Of a DNA stretch of 64,000 nucleotides, positions 1 to 8,942 are shown in pieces. Every line of letters starts with the position of its first letter. Position 1 is the first letter of the stretch. Both the position numbers and the translations under genes were made by a program. The notes under the pieces were generated by a model. It was not told the origin of the DNA, searched no databases, and saw only the letters and a list, made by a program, of their open reading frames with translations. The stretch comes from Pseudomonas sp. 7SR1 (lineage in GTDB: Bacteria > Pseudomonadota > Gammaproteobacteria > Pseudomonadales > Pseudomonadaceae): contig NZ_LT707064.1 of the NCBI RefSeq assembly GCF_900156465.1, positions 4,293,001 to 4,357,000 of the forward strand, read 5' to 3'.

Positions 1-602
1 AGCAACGCCAGACCCGCCGCGACCTGGCCTGCCTGCTGCTGGCCGACCTGTCGATGTCCACCGATGCCCATCTCAACGATGAGCACCGGGTGATCGATGT
101 GATCCGCGACAGCCTGCTGCTGTTCGCCGAAACGCTGTCGGTGCTGGGGGACGACTTTGCCTTGTATGGCTTTTCATCCCTGCGTCGCCAGCAGGTGCGG
201 ATGTATGAGCTCAAGACATTCCACCAGCACTACGATGACCAGGCCCGCGGCCGTATCCAGGGCCTCAAGCCCGGTTATTACACGCGCATGGGCGCCGCTA
301 TCCGGCAGGCCACGCAACGCCTGGCAGGCTGCAAGCGGCGGCGCAGGCTGTTGCTGCTGCTCAGTGACGGCAAGCCCAATGACCTGGACCTGTATGAGGG
401 CCGCTACGGTGTGGAGGATACTCGCCAGGCCGTGCTGGAAGCCCGCCGCCAGGGGGTGACGCCGTTCTGCATCACCATCGATCGCGAGGCGGGGGATTAT
501 CTGCCGTACATGTTCGGGGCCAACGGCTACACCTTGATTCGCCAGCCCGAGCAACTGCCGCTACGCCTTCCGCAGCTGTACCGGCAATTGACCCAGGATT
601 GA
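1..602 (+). CDS. norD: NorD C-terminal part (nitric oxide reductase activation protein, VWA domain), 5'-truncated by the window edge
   Basis: The reading frame is open from base 3 and ends at 602, so only the last 199 codons are present. The visible part is a von Willebrand factor A domain. The metal-binding MIDAS motif reads DLSMSTD near the window start, and the domain continues through LLLLSDGKPND (the fourth beta-strand and DGxPxD loop) to a C-terminal Rossmann-like helix. NorD is a cytoplasmic partner needed to assemble or activate the NorCB nitric oxide reductase; norCB would lie upstream, outside the window. The convergent dnrP gene ends four bases beyond the stop codon, which fits the nor-dnr neighbourhood of denitrifying pseudomonads. 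Identification rests on the VWA motifs plus this context. Confidence 0.88.
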   Translation, partial: QRQTRRDLACLLLADLSMSTDAHLNDEHRVIDVIRDSLLLFAETLSVLGDDFALYGFSSLRRQQVRMYELKTFHQHYDDQARGRIQGLKPGYYTRMGAAIRQATQRLAGCKRRRRLLLLLSDGKPNDLDLYEGRYGVEDTRQAVLEARRQGVTPFCITIDREAGDYLPYMFGANGYTLIRQPEQLPLRLPQLYRQLTQD

Positions 603-606
603 GGTG

Positions 607-807
607 TCAGGCGATGTCGCGAGGCAACCAGAAGAACATCGCCACGCACAATACCGCCAGCCCTACGCAGAACCAGGTGAAACGGCGCACCCGCCGTGCC
701 CCAGCCAGTGCCGCCTCGGCCGGCAGGGGCATGCCGCACTGGCGGCATTGGGTTTCACTGGCAGGGTTGGCCTGTTGGCAATACAGGCAGATGGGGCGTG
801 GGCTCAT
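607..807 (-). CDS. dnrP: DnrP-like zinc-ribbon membrane protein
   Basis: This 66-residue protein has an N-terminal zinc ribbon made of two CxxC knuckles (CLYC and CRQC, about 11 residues apart). After a basic linker there is one membrane segment (about residues 43-61, rich in F, V, L and W). Its ATG overlaps the TGA of dnr (ATGA), so the two are translationally coupled and probably cotranscribed. The name DnrP is used in Pseudomonas for small zinc-ribbon proteins next to dnr. The biochemical role is not known; a membrane-tethered zinc ribbon beside the NO-responsive regulator suggests an accessory role in NO or redox physiology, which is inference only. Confidence 0.85.
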   Translation of the reverse strand: MSPRPICLYCQQANPASETQCRQCGMPLPAEAALAGARRVRRFTWFCVGLAVLCVAMFFWLPRDIA

Positions 808-1487
808 TCGAATTGCTCCAGGCGCAGGCGATCGAGGATTGCGATCTGGCGACCGTCCTGGGTGATGATCTTTTCATCGATCAAGCGCCGGATGATTCGC
901 GAAAACGTTTCCGGCTGGATGGACAGGTGGCCGGCGATCAACTGCTTGGCCATCGGCAACTCGAACTGGCTGTCCACGGTTTGCAGGCGTACCAGCTGCG
1001 TCAGCAGGTAGCGAACCACGCGGTGGGTGGCGTTCTTCAGCGACAGGGTCTCGATTTCGTTGACCCGTTGATGCAGGCGCACGCACAGCTTGCCGAGCAG
1101 GGCGAAGGTCAGCCGGCTGTTGCTTTGCAGCAGGCGCATATAGGTGGCATTGGACAGGCGATACAGCTGGGTCGGGCCGACCGCATCGGCGGAGGCGACA
1201 TAGTTGGGGGTGTCCATCAGCATCATGGCCTCGGCGAAGGTCTGGCGTTCGCTGATGACCTCGAAGACTTTCTCCTGGCCGTCGGGGGTGAGCCGGTAGA
1301 TCTTCACCGCCCCGGCAATCACGAAGTAGAACGCCTGCGCCGGTTCGCCCTGGCGGAACAGCGGATCACCCTTGTCGATGTTCAGCAGTTGACTGGTACT
1401 CATCAATTCGTCGAGCTGTTCTTCGTTCAGGGGCTCGAACAGATGATGGCTGCGCAAGATCTGGTGATGGACACGGTGGAGCACCAT
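804..1487 (-). CDS. dnr: DNR, NO-responsive Crp/Fnr-family transcriptional activator
   Basis: At 227 residues it has the usual DNR length. An N-terminal cyclic-nucleotide-binding-like sensor fold (about 20-130, including GDPLFRQGEPAQAFYFVIAG) is followed by a dimer helix and a helix-turn-helix with recognition helix QPETFSRIIRRL. The E..SR triad matches FNR-class readers of TTGAT-N4-ATCAA. The N-terminal cysteine cluster of FNR/ANR is absent, as expected for the haem-based NO sensor DNR, which activates nir, nor and nos genes. It lies between a 29-codon ORF upstream and dnrP downstream on the same strand. A sigma-54 promoter and three NorR-type sites further upstream suggest that NO also induces dnr through NorR. 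Confidence 0.9.
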   Translation of the reverse strand: MVLHRVHHQILRSHHLFEPLNEEQLDELMSTSQLLNIDKGDPLFRQGEPAQAFYFVIAGAVKIYRLTPDGQEKVFEVISERQTFAEAMMLMDTPNYVASADAVGPTQLYRLSNATYMRLLQSNSRLTFALLGKLCVRLHQRVNEIETLSLKNATHRVVRYLLTQLVRLQTVDSQFELPMAKQLIAGHLSIQPETFSRIIRRLIDEKIITQDGRQIAILDRLRLEQFE

Positions 1488-1523
1488 GGCGTGGATCCTT
1501 GTGATGGAAAATGAAGGTTCGGG

Positions 1524-1613
1524 TCAGAGCAGGCTCAGGGACAGACCGCTGGCCAGGGCCACGATGCAGGACAGCACGACGAACCAGGCAAGCGGCAAAG
1601 CGACATGTTTCAT
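1524..1613 (-). CDS. Small 29-residue membrane peptide upstream of dnr
   Basis: The ATG at 1613 opens a 29-codon frame ending in TGA at 1524. The peptide starts MKHVALPLAWFVV and continues almost wholly hydrophobic (L, V, A, S) to its end, giving one transmembrane segment with a K-H positive N-terminus. It starts about 27 bases after the transcription start predicted from the sigma-54 promoter at 1649-1664 and ends 36 bases before dnr. The only ribosome-binding sequence is a weak GGGGTG. Its place as the first gene behind an NO-type promoter is the main argument that it is real. No function can be assigned. Confidence 0.45.
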   Translation of the reverse strand: MKHVALPLAWFVVLSCIVALASGLSLSLL

Positions 1614-1648
1614 GGGGCACCCCAGGGCAGAAGACTATGCCGTCCCTG

Positions 1649-1664
1649 AGCAAGAGGCGGGCCA
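1649..1664 (-). promoter_or_regulatory. Sigma-54 promoter for the small ORF-dnr-dnrP unit
   Basis: On the minus strand the sequence reads TGGCCC-GCCTC-TTGCT. It matches the -24/-12 consensus TGGCAC-N5-TTGCW with one mismatch and exact spacing. The predicted start is near 1640, pointing at the 29-codon ORF (1613) and dnr (1487). Three NorR-type enhancer sites begin 40 bases upstream, as expected for an activator of the sigma-54 class. Confidence 0.75.
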
Positions 1665-1703
1665 GGGGGCCGAGCGTGGTTCCCTGGGGCTTTGTCGTCG
1701 ATG

Positions 1704-1763
1704 AGGGTAAAAATTACCCTGATGCATCAGGGTAAAAACAACCCTGAACGGGTAATAACTACC
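1704..1763. promoter_or_regulatory. Triple NorR-type enhancer (three GGT-N7-ACC sites)
   Basis: Three copies of GGT-N7-ACC occur at 1706-1718, 1731-1743 and 1751-1763, with centres 25 and 20 bases apart. The first two are extended palindromes (AGGGT...ACCCT). GT-N7-AC is the known NorR recognition core, and NorR enhancers typically contain three sites. The cluster lies between the minus-strand sigma-54 promoter at 1649-1664 and the plus-strand nnrS gene. Confidence 0.8.
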
Positions 1764-1972
1764 TTTCCTGCTACAGTTTTTTCGGACGATGGACAGGCTT
1801 TCCATCGCCGCGTGGCTGTCGGTTCCGTGTCCGACACGCCTCGCAGCCCCGGCCAGCCCCGCTCCCGCAGGGTTGCGCCGGGTCCGCCTGGGCAGGGCCT
1901 GGGGAGCGTGGTCGTGTCCGGCAAGCCCCTTGCAAGTGAGGGTCGAAGGCGCAGCGTCGCCGACGGGCTGGC

Positions 1973-2013
1973 TTGATCTGAGACAAGGCCGGTCTGCGGC
2001 GATAGCCGATCAT
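1973..2013 (+). promoter_or_regulatory. ANR/DNR-dependent promoter of nnrS
   Basis: TTGAT-CTGA-GACAA at 1973-1986 matches 8 of 10 positions of the ANR/DNR box TTGAT-N4-ATCAA. A -10-like GATCAT lies at 2008-2013. The box-to-hexamer distance equals that in the ubiU promoter of this window and fits a class II (-41.5) arrangement. Confidence 0.6.
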
Positions 2014-2070
2014 TCGAACCCTGATTTGTCGTACCTCCCTGGCGAGCCAGATGAGGCAAAGGAGTGGTGT

Positions 2071-3261
2071 ATGCAAGTGCTCGACCGTCGCAAGGCCATG
2101 GCCATCCTGCCGTTGTGGCGCCTGGCGTTCCGGCCGTTTTTCCTGGCCGGCTGCGTGCTCGCCCTTGTGGCGATACCGTTGTGGCTGTCGGTGTTCACAG
2201 GGCACCTGTCGGCCTGGCAGCCGGCGGGCGGCTGGTTGGCCTGGCACCGTCATGAGCTGCTGTTCGGCTTCGGCCTGGCGATCATCGCCGGGTTCCTGCT
2301 GACGGCGGTACAGACCTGGACGGGGACGCCGGGGCTCAGCGGCAGGCGCCTGGCGGCCCTGGCGATGGTTTGGCTGGGGGCGCGTCTGGCCTGGCTGGGC
2401 GCGGCACCCTGGCCGTTGCTGCTGGTGTTGGAGCTGGGATTCGCCGTGGCGGTGGCGGCCTTGATGGGCAGCATGCTGTGGCGCGTGCGGCAGAAGCGCA
2501 ATTACCCGGTCGTGCTGGTGTTGCTGTTGCTGGCCGCGGCCGATGGGTTATCCATCTATGGCCTGGCCCGGCATGACGACGCTCTGCAGCGCCAGAGCGT
2601 GCTCACTGGCCTGTGGCTGGTGGCGGCGATGATGGGGCTGATCGGCGGGCGAGTCATTCCGTTCTTCACCCAGCGAGGCCTCGGCCGGGTAGAGGGCGTT
2701 GCCCCCTGGCCGTGGCTCGACTGGCTGCTGCTGGCGGGGTCGGCATGGGTGGCGCTGCTGTACGCGTTCGGCACGGCGCTGACCGTCAACCCCGTGTGTG
2801 GCCTGCTGTTCGCCGGGCTGGCGGTCGGGCACGGAATTCGTCTGGTGCGTTGGCATGATCGGGACCTGTGGCGGGTCCCGCTGCTGTGGTCGCTGCACCT
2901 GGCCTATGCCTGGCTGGTGCTGGCTTGCCTGGGCATGGCGCTCTGGCATTTCGGCGTGCCGCTGAATCCGAGCCTGGCGGTGCACAGCCTGAGCATCGGC
3001 GCCATGGCCGGGCTGATCCTGGCGATGATCGCACGGGTCAGCCTGGGCCATACCGGGCGACCGCTCGAGCCGCCGTCGGGCATGACCCTGGCGTTCATCC
3101 TGCTCAACCTCGCCGGCCTGAGCCGCGTGTTGCTGGTGATGGTGTTTCCGTTGGCCGCCCTTTGGCTGGCGGGACTCTGCTGGACGCTGGCGTTCGGGCT
3201 CTATGCCTGGCGCTACGGTCCGATGCTGTTGCAGGCCCGGGTGGACGGGCATCCGGGATGA
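2071..3261 (+). CDS. nnrS: NnrS family haem-copper membrane protein
   Basis: The ATG at 2071 is preceded by GGAG at a good distance and gives 396 residues, the usual NnrS length. The frame stays open upstream, but that part lacks the family pattern. The protein is almost entirely membrane helices (about 12), beginning with LPLWRLAFRPFFLAG, the characteristic NnrS start. HRHELLFGFG and conserved histidines, including one in the WSLHLAYAW segment, fit its role as a haem- and copper-binding protein that relieves nitrosative stress. An ANR/DNR box lies about 85 bases upstream. The next gene follows after 22 bases and is probably cotranscribed. Confidence 0.92.
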   Translation: MQVLDRRKAMAILPLWRLAFRPFFLAGCVLALVAIPLWLSVFTGHLSAWQPAGGWLAWHRHELLFGFGLAIIAGFLLTAVQTWTGTPGLSGRRLAALAMVWLGARLAWLGAAPWPLLLVLELGFAVAVAALMGSMLWRVRQKRNYPVVLVLLLLAAADGLSIYGLARHDDALQRQSVLTGLWLVAAMMGLIGGRVIPFFTQRGLGRVEGVAPWPWLDWLLLAGSAWVALLYAFGTALTVNPVCGLLFAGLAVGHGIRLVRWHDRDLWRVPLLWSLHLAYAWLVLACLGMALWHFGVPLNPSLAVHSLSIGAMAGLILAMIARVSLGHTGRPLEPPSGMTLAFILLNLAGLSRVLLVMVFPLAALWLAGLCWTLAFGLYAWRYGPMLLQARVDGHPG

Positions 3262-3283
3262 GTCCTGCGGACGGAGGCGAACG

Positions 3284-3724
3284 ATGATGTATGGGGTCTT
3301 GCTGGTCATGCACCTGTTGGCGGCCATCGCCTTCATCGGCACCTTGTTTTTCGAGGTGTGCATCTGGCACGCGGCCCGCCGGCCTCTGGCCGAAGGTGCA
3401 CGGGAGGCTGCCGAGCAGGCCATCGCCCGACGCTCGCGCCATGTGCTGCATGGTGTGGTGCTGTTGCTGTATGGCGCCGGTATCGGCCTGGCCTGGCAGC
3501 ATCGTGGCGCATTGAGCCAGCCCTTGAGCAACAGCTTCGGCCTGCTGCTGAGCCTGAAGATCCTGTTGGCTTCGAGCATCATCGGACACTATCTGTTGCT
3601 GGCCTACTGGTTGACCCGTGGTCGGCTGAGCCCGTCGCGAGGCTGCTGGCTGCGGCGCAGTATCCTGGCACACATGGTGTTGATCGTGGTGTTGGCCAAG
3701 GCGATGTTCTATTGGCAGTTTTGA
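3284..3724 (+). CDS. Small four-helix membrane protein downstream of nnrS (CopD-like)
   Basis: A 146-residue integral membrane protein starts at the first of two tandem ATGs and is preceded by GGAGG. Four hydrophobic segments are visible: about 3-23, 48-66, 80-100 and 120-142. An early His (LLVMHLLAAIAFIG) lies in the first helix, a pattern seen in CopD/DUF2269-type small haem or copper membrane proteins. It is 22 bases downstream of nnrS on the same strand, so it probably belongs to the same NO-stress transcription unit. The family assignment is tentative, and the function could be as an electron-transfer or metal partner of NnrS. Confidence 0.75.
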   Translation: MMYGVLLVMHLLAAIAFIGTLFFEVCIWHAARRPLAEGAREAAEQAIARRSRHVLHGVVLLLYGAGIGLAWQHRGALSQPLSNSFGLLLSLKILLASSIIGHYLLLAYWLTRGRLSPSRGCWLRRSILAHMVLIVVLAKAMFYWQF

Positions 3725-3832
3725 GCAGGGAGGTGAAGGCCAACACTGGATCCAGGAGGGGCCGAACAGGTTGAACGACATCAACCCCCTGCTGGAGCTC
3801 GCTTGCACAAGGGGCAATGCGCTGTTTGAGGG

Positions 3833-4510
3833 TCAGCGAGTCGGCTGCATCGCATTGACGAACAGCACGTTGTTCTCCAGGTGAATGTGCTGCATCAGGT
3901 CGTCCCGCAGCTCCACGAGCCCGCGGTACAGGGCGCGCCAGGTATTGCAGGCATCGGCTGGCGGGGTGATCTGGTCGGTGAGGTCCAGCATGATTTCCAG
4001 GGCTTCGCCGTGCTGGTCGTGTTCGTAGCGCAGCACCTGGATCGGCGCCGAGGCCCGATCACCGAGTCCGCCTTGCAGCATCGGGAACAGCACCTGTTCC
4101 TCCTTGAGCATGTGGCCTTCGAGTTCCTGATACAGGTCCTGCAGGTGGTCGGCCAGGCCGTTGGGGCACGTGGCGCGGGCGCCATGCACCTGTTCCACAC
4201 GGCGAGCCAGGCGGATCAGTTCCGGCAACTGTTCGCGGTGGCGGGCATGATAGCGTTCCAGGATGTGGGCGATCAGGCGCTCCTGGGGTTCGTCGCGCCA
4301 ATCATGGCCCGGCTCCCCGGCGGCCTGCAGCGTGCTGAGGGCGTCGGCGATCAGGAGCGGGTTCAGGCCCTTGACCAGGGCCGCTTCGCGCAAGGTCTTC
4401 TGTCCGCCGCAGCAGAAGTCGAGGTTGTAATGGTGAAAGGTGCGGGTGGCACCGGGAATGTCACAGGCCAGTTGGCCAAGGCTTCGTTCCAGCAGGTCGA
4501 GGTTCATCAT
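3833..4510 (-). CDS. ytfE: YtfE/RIC/ScdA di-iron protein, repair of iron centres
   Basis: The start at 4510 (tandem ATGs preceded by AAGGA) gives 225 residues, close to E. coli YtfE (220). The N-terminal ScdA_N domain contains the hallmark NLDFCCGG, and the C-terminal hemerythrin-like domain supplies histidines and glutamates for the di-iron site (ILERYHARHREQLPEL, GHMLKEEQVLFP, YEHDQHGEALE, MQHIHLENNVLF). The protein repairs nitrosatively or oxidatively damaged iron-sulphur centres, or handles NO. It is divergent from norR. A near-consensus sigma-54 promoter and three NorR-type sites lie in the gap, so it is a direct NorR target. Confidence 0.93.
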   Translation of the reverse strand: MMNLDLLERSLGQLACDIPGATRTFHHYNLDFCCGGQKTLREAALVKGLNPLLIADALSTLQAAGEPGHDWRDEPQERLIAHILERYHARHREQLPELIRLARRVEQVHGARATCPNGLADHLQDLYQELEGHMLKEEQVLFPMLQGGLGDRASAPIQVLRYEHDQHGEALEIMLDLTDQITPPADACNTWRALYRGLVELRDDLMQHIHLENNVLFVNAMQPTR

Positions 4511-4553
4511 GTTTCCTTGGGTTGAATCCCGGGAGGGACAGATGACCGGACGT

Positions 4554-4569
4554 TGCAGTCCGTGTGCCA
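4554..4569 (-). promoter_or_regulatory. Sigma-54 promoter of ytfE
   Basis: Read on the minus strand, TGGCAC-ACGGA-CTGCA matches the -24/-12 consensus TGGCAC-N5-TTGCA with one mismatch and exact spacing. It lies 44 bases before the ytfE start, and three NorR-type sites sit about 40-110 bases upstream of it. Confidence 0.85.
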
Positions 4570-4609
4570 GATTCAAGTTACTGAAAGGCAAAGGAAAATT
4601 TTTACAGGG

Positions 4610-4666
4610 GGTGATTATCACCCTGTTTGCAAGGGGTCAAACGAACCCTGGAGGGTACTCATTACC
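4610..4666. promoter_or_regulatory. Triple NorR-type enhancer overlapping the norR translation start
   Basis: GGT-N7-ACC occurs at 4610-4622, 4635-4647 and 4654-4666, with centres 25 and 19 bases apart. This is nearly the same spacing as the cluster at 1704-1763. The last site abuts the norR ATG at 4667, so NorR binding would also cover its own initiation region, which suggests autoregulation. Confidence 0.85.
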
Positions 4667-6199
<1,533 letters not shown>

Positions 6200-6251
6200 C
6201 GTTCACCGGGATCGTTGCATTCAACGCGAGCAGGTAGACCGCGCGCCGGCA

Positions 6252-6265
6252 TTGACAACGATCAA
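6252..6265 (+). promoter_or_regulatory. ANR/DNR box upstream of pdxH
   Basis: TTGAC-AACG-ATCAA matches 9 of 10 positions of the TTGAT-N4-ATCAA consensus, 57 bases before the pdxH start. The -10 region downstream is weak (CACACT near 6288). Confidence 0.65.
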
Positions 6266-6322
6266 GGCTTCCCCAGGCCACAAAATCCACACTGGGCCAA
6301 ATCCAGAGTGGAACTCATTGCC

Positions 6323-6970
6323 ATGCCCCTATCCCTGGCCGATATGCGCCGCCAATACACCCGCGATGGCCTCGACGAAGCCCAGGCACCGGACGAGCCG
6401 CTGGCCCTGTTCGAACGCTGGATACAACAGGCCCGCGACACCGAAAGCCCGCCGGTGGAAGCCAACAGCATGATCCTGGCAACGGTCGACCCGCAGGGGC
6501 GGCCCCATGCCCGGGTGCTGTTGCTCAAGGGCTTCGACAAGGATGGCTTTGTGTTCTTCGGCAACTATGACAGCGCCAAGGGGCGGGACCTGGCGGTCAA
6601 CCCCTGGGCCGCCATGACCTTCTTCTGGCCGGGCCTGGAGCGGCAGGTACGCGTCGAAGGGCAGGTCCACAGGCTCGACCCGGTGCTGTCGGACGAATAT
6701 TTCCACTCCCGCCCCATGGCCAGTCGCATCGGCGCCTGGGCGTCGCCGCAAAGCGCTCCATTGGAGGGGCGCTTTGCGCTGGAGGCCTCGCTGGCACAAG
6801 TCCGAGAGCGTTTTTCGGACCAACCGGTGCCGCGTCCCGAGCACTGGGGTGGCTACTGCCTGTGCCCCGAGCGACTGGAGTTCTGGCAGGGCCGCGCAGA
6901 CCGTTTGCATGATCGTCTCGATTACCGTCTGCGAGCGGGCATCTGGCAACGCAGCCGCCTCGCACCCTGA
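6323..6970 (+). CDS. pdxH: Pyridoxamine 5'-phosphate oxidase (PdxH family)
   Basis: The 215-residue length equals typical PdxH. The start [17 protein letters not shown] and the FMN/PLP-binding signatures ([21 protein letters not shown], with only its ends conserved here; [27 protein letters not shown]; and C-terminal [12 protein letters not shown]) are all present. It oxidises pyridoxine or pyridoxamine phosphate to pyridoxal phosphate using FMN and oxygen. It is notable to find it in an anaerobic-respiration block behind a good ANR/DNR box. It may be a second paralogue that scavenges residual oxygen or supplies PLP under microaerobiosis, but this is inference. It is not overlapped by neighbours; moaB follows after 91 bases. 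Confidence 0.85.
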   Translation: MPLSLADMRRQYTRDGLDEAQAPDEPLALFERWIQQARDTESPPVEANSMILATVDPQGRPHARVLLLKGFDKDGFVFFGNYDSAKGRDLAVNPWAAMTFFWPGLERQVRVEGQVHRLDPVLSDEYFHSRPMASRIGAWASPQSAPLEGRFALEASLAQVRERFSDQPVPRPEHWGGYCLCPERLEFWQGRADRLHDRLDYRLRAGIWQRSRLAP

Positions 6971-7061
6971 ATGCCGGGGGAGGTACCTCCAACGAGGAAT
7001 AGGCCCGGCGAGGATTGCAGTTCAGGCTGGGCCATCTTTTCTCAAAGGACGGCTGATCCCA

Positions 7062-7616
7062 ATGGCCCATCTGACGCAACGCCACTTTCAACCCTTGAAC
7101 ATCGCGGTGCTGACCATCAGCGATACCCGCAGCCTCGACACCGATACGTCCGGCCAGACCCTCGTCGATCTGCTGCACGCGGCAGGGCACGTGCTGGTCG
7201 ACCGAGGGCTGGTGAAGGACGACATCTACCAGATCCGTGCCCGTGTCTCGCAATGGATCGCCGCGCCTGATGTGCAAGTGGTGCTGATGACAGGCGGCAC
7301 CGGTTTCACGCCAAGGGACAACACGCCCCAAGCGGTACTGCCCTTGCTGGACAGGTTGGTGGACGGCTTCGGTGAGCTGTTTCGCCAGGTGTCGCTGGCG
7401 CAGATCGGCATGTCCAGCCTGCAGTCCCGGGCGTTGGCCGGCATGAGCAACGGTGTGCTGGTGTGCTGCCTGCCTGGCTCGCCGGGCGCCTGTCGGACCG
7501 GCTGGGAACAGATCCTGGTGGGGCAGTTGGACAGCCGCACCGGCCCCTGCAATTTCACGCCTCACCTCAAGCCCCAGGAAGGGAGTGCCCCGACGGCTTG
7601 CGAGACACGCTCGTGA
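7062..7616 (+). CDS. moaB: Molybdenum cofactor biosynthesis protein MoaB
   Basis: The ATG at 7062 gives 184 residues. The MoCF-binding fold is recognised by LNIAVLTISDTRS at the start, MTGGTGFTPRDNTPQAV (molybdopterin-binding loop) and CLPGSPGACRTGWEQIL near the C-terminus. MoaB-type enzymes adenylylate molybdopterin before metal insertion. The stop overlaps the GTG of moeA (GTGA), so the pair is coupled. In Pseudomonas the moaB-moeA-ubiU-ubiV-ubiT order is conserved (recalled). Together they serve respiratory nitrate reductase and the anaerobic quinone pool. Confidence 0.92.
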   Translation: MAHLTQRHFQPLNIAVLTISDTRSLDTDTSGQTLVDLLHAAGHVLVDRGLVKDDIYQIRARVSQWIAAPDVQVVLMTGGTGFTPRDNTPQAVLPLLDRLVDGFGELFRQVSLAQIGMSSLQSRALAGMSNGVLVCCLPGSPGACRTGWEQILVGQLDSRTGPCNFTPHLKPQEGSAPTACETRS

Positions 7617-8860
7617 GCGGCGGGGGATGCGCCCACGCCTGTGACAGCGGCGTGCTGGTGCCAGTGGACGAGGCGATCCGTCATCTGCTCGACCAGGCCC
7701 CGCCGCCACCGGCCATGCAACAGGTTGCCCTGGGCCAGGCGTTGGGCCGGGTGCTGGCCCGCGACGTCATCTGCCCCATGAACCTGCCGGCCTGGGACAA
7801 CAGCGCCATGGACGGCTACGCCCTGAGGGCCGCTGACTTGCCCGATGGCGGTGGCTATCTGGCGCTGGCCGGGCGAATCGCCGCCGGCGATGAGCCGGGA
7901 ATGCCATTGAGGGAAGGGCAGGCGGTGCGGATTTTCACCGGTGCGCCGCTGCCGCCCGGCGCTGACACGGTGGTGCCCCAGGAAAGCTGTCGGGTCGAGG
8001 AGGCGCGCGTCTGGTTGCCCTCGGTCAGGCGCGGCGATCACGTTCGCAAGGAGGGCGAAGAGCTGCGCCAGGGCGAACGCCTGTTCACCGCCGGCACGCG
8101 CCTGCGTGCCCAGGAACTGGGGCTGCTGGCCGGCGCCGGGATCGCTCATGTGCAGGCCTATCGCCCCTTGCGGGTGGGCCTGCTCAGCAGCGGCGACGAG
8201 TTGCGAGAGCCGGGGGAGGCATTGGCGCCCGGCCAGATCTACAACAGCAACCGCCACAGCCTCGCGGCGCTGCTGAGAGGCTGGGGTGTCGAGGTGCATG
8301 ATTTTGGCGTGATGCCTGATCGGTTGCAGGCCAGCCGGCAGGCCCTGGGCCTGGCCGCTGGCGAATGTGACCTGCTGCTGACTTCGGGAGGGGTGTCGGT
8401 GGGCGAGGAGGACCACCTCAAGCAAGCTATCGAAGCCCTGGGCAACATCGACCTCTGGCGCCTGGCGATCCAGCCGGGCAAGCCCCTGGCGTTCGGCGAC
8501 GTGATGGGCAAGCCCTGGATCGGGTTGCCGGGCAATCCGTCGGCGGCACTGGTGACGGCGTTGATCGTGGTGCGTCCATTCCTGTTCCGGGCCCAGGGCC
8601 TGGCCGAGGTGCTGCCCGTCCCGTTGCAGTTGCCAGCCGGTTTTGACTGGCAGCATCGCAACAGGCGCCGGCAATACCTGCGCGCCAGGCTGGTCCCTGA
8701 CGCCAACGGCCACCTGAGCGTGGTGCTGCATCCGCAGCAGGGCTCGGCCATGCTCGCCGCCGCCTGCTGGGCCGACGGACTGGCGGTGGTGGAACGCGAT
8801 GCCCTGGTGCATCAGCACGACCGGGTGATGTACCTGCCGTTCGCCGCGCTGATGCATTGA
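7613..8860 (+). CDS. moeA: Molybdopterin molybdenumtransferase MoeA
   Basis: I chose the GTG at 7613, which overlaps the moaB stop and gives 415 residues, the normal MoeA length. Upstream codons in the same frame lie inside moaB and look non-coding. Family motifs are present in order: DNSAMDGYALRAAD, FTGAPLPPGADTVV, LLSSGDEL, TSGGVSVGEEDH, QPGKPLAFG and GLPGNPSAAL. The enzyme inserts molybdate into adenylated molybdopterin. It is coupled to moaB. The ANR-type ubiU promoter begins six bases after its stop, so ubiUVT can also be transcribed separately. Confidence 0.93.
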   Translation: MSGGGCAHACDSGVLVPVDEAIRHLLDQAPPPPAMQQVALGQALGRVLARDVICPMNLPAWDNSAMDGYALRAADLPDGGGYLALAGRIAAGDEPGMPLREGQAVRIFTGAPLPPGADTVVPQESCRVEEARVWLPSVRRGDHVRKEGEELRQGERLFTAGTRLRAQELGLLAGAGIAHVQAYRPLRVGLLSSGDELREPGEALAPGQIYNSNRHSLAALLRGWGVEVHDFGVMPDRLQASRQALGLAAGECDLLLTSGGVSVGEEDHLKQAIEALGNIDLWRLAIQPGKPLAFGDVMGKPWIGLPGNPSAALVTALIVVRPFLFRAQGLAEVLPVPLQLPAGFDWQHRNRRRQYLRARLVPDANGHLSVVLHPQQGSAMLAAACWADGLAVVERDALVHQHDRVMYLPFAALMH

Positions 8861-8866
8861 CGGCAA

Positions 8867-8907
8867 TTGATTGCCGTCAAGGTGCTCGTCCGGGGGCTGG
8901 CTAGACT
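8867..8907 (+). promoter_or_regulatory. ANR/DNR-dependent promoter of ubiUVT
   Basis: TTGAT-TGCC-GTCAA at 8867-8880 matches the FNR/ANR consensus at 9 of 10 positions. TAGACT at 8902-8907 is a -10 hexamer at class II spacing (predicted start near 8915). The ubiU ATG follows at 8943. Confidence 0.8.
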
Positions 8908-8942
8908 GGGCGACGCTGTCAGTTCTTCCATGAGGATGCCCC

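Noticed and set aside
3771..3784. ANR/DNR-like palindrome TTGAA-CGAC-ATCAA
   Set aside because: It matches 9 of 10 positions but lies between two convergent gene ends, with no start codon or -10 element in reach. Probably chance.
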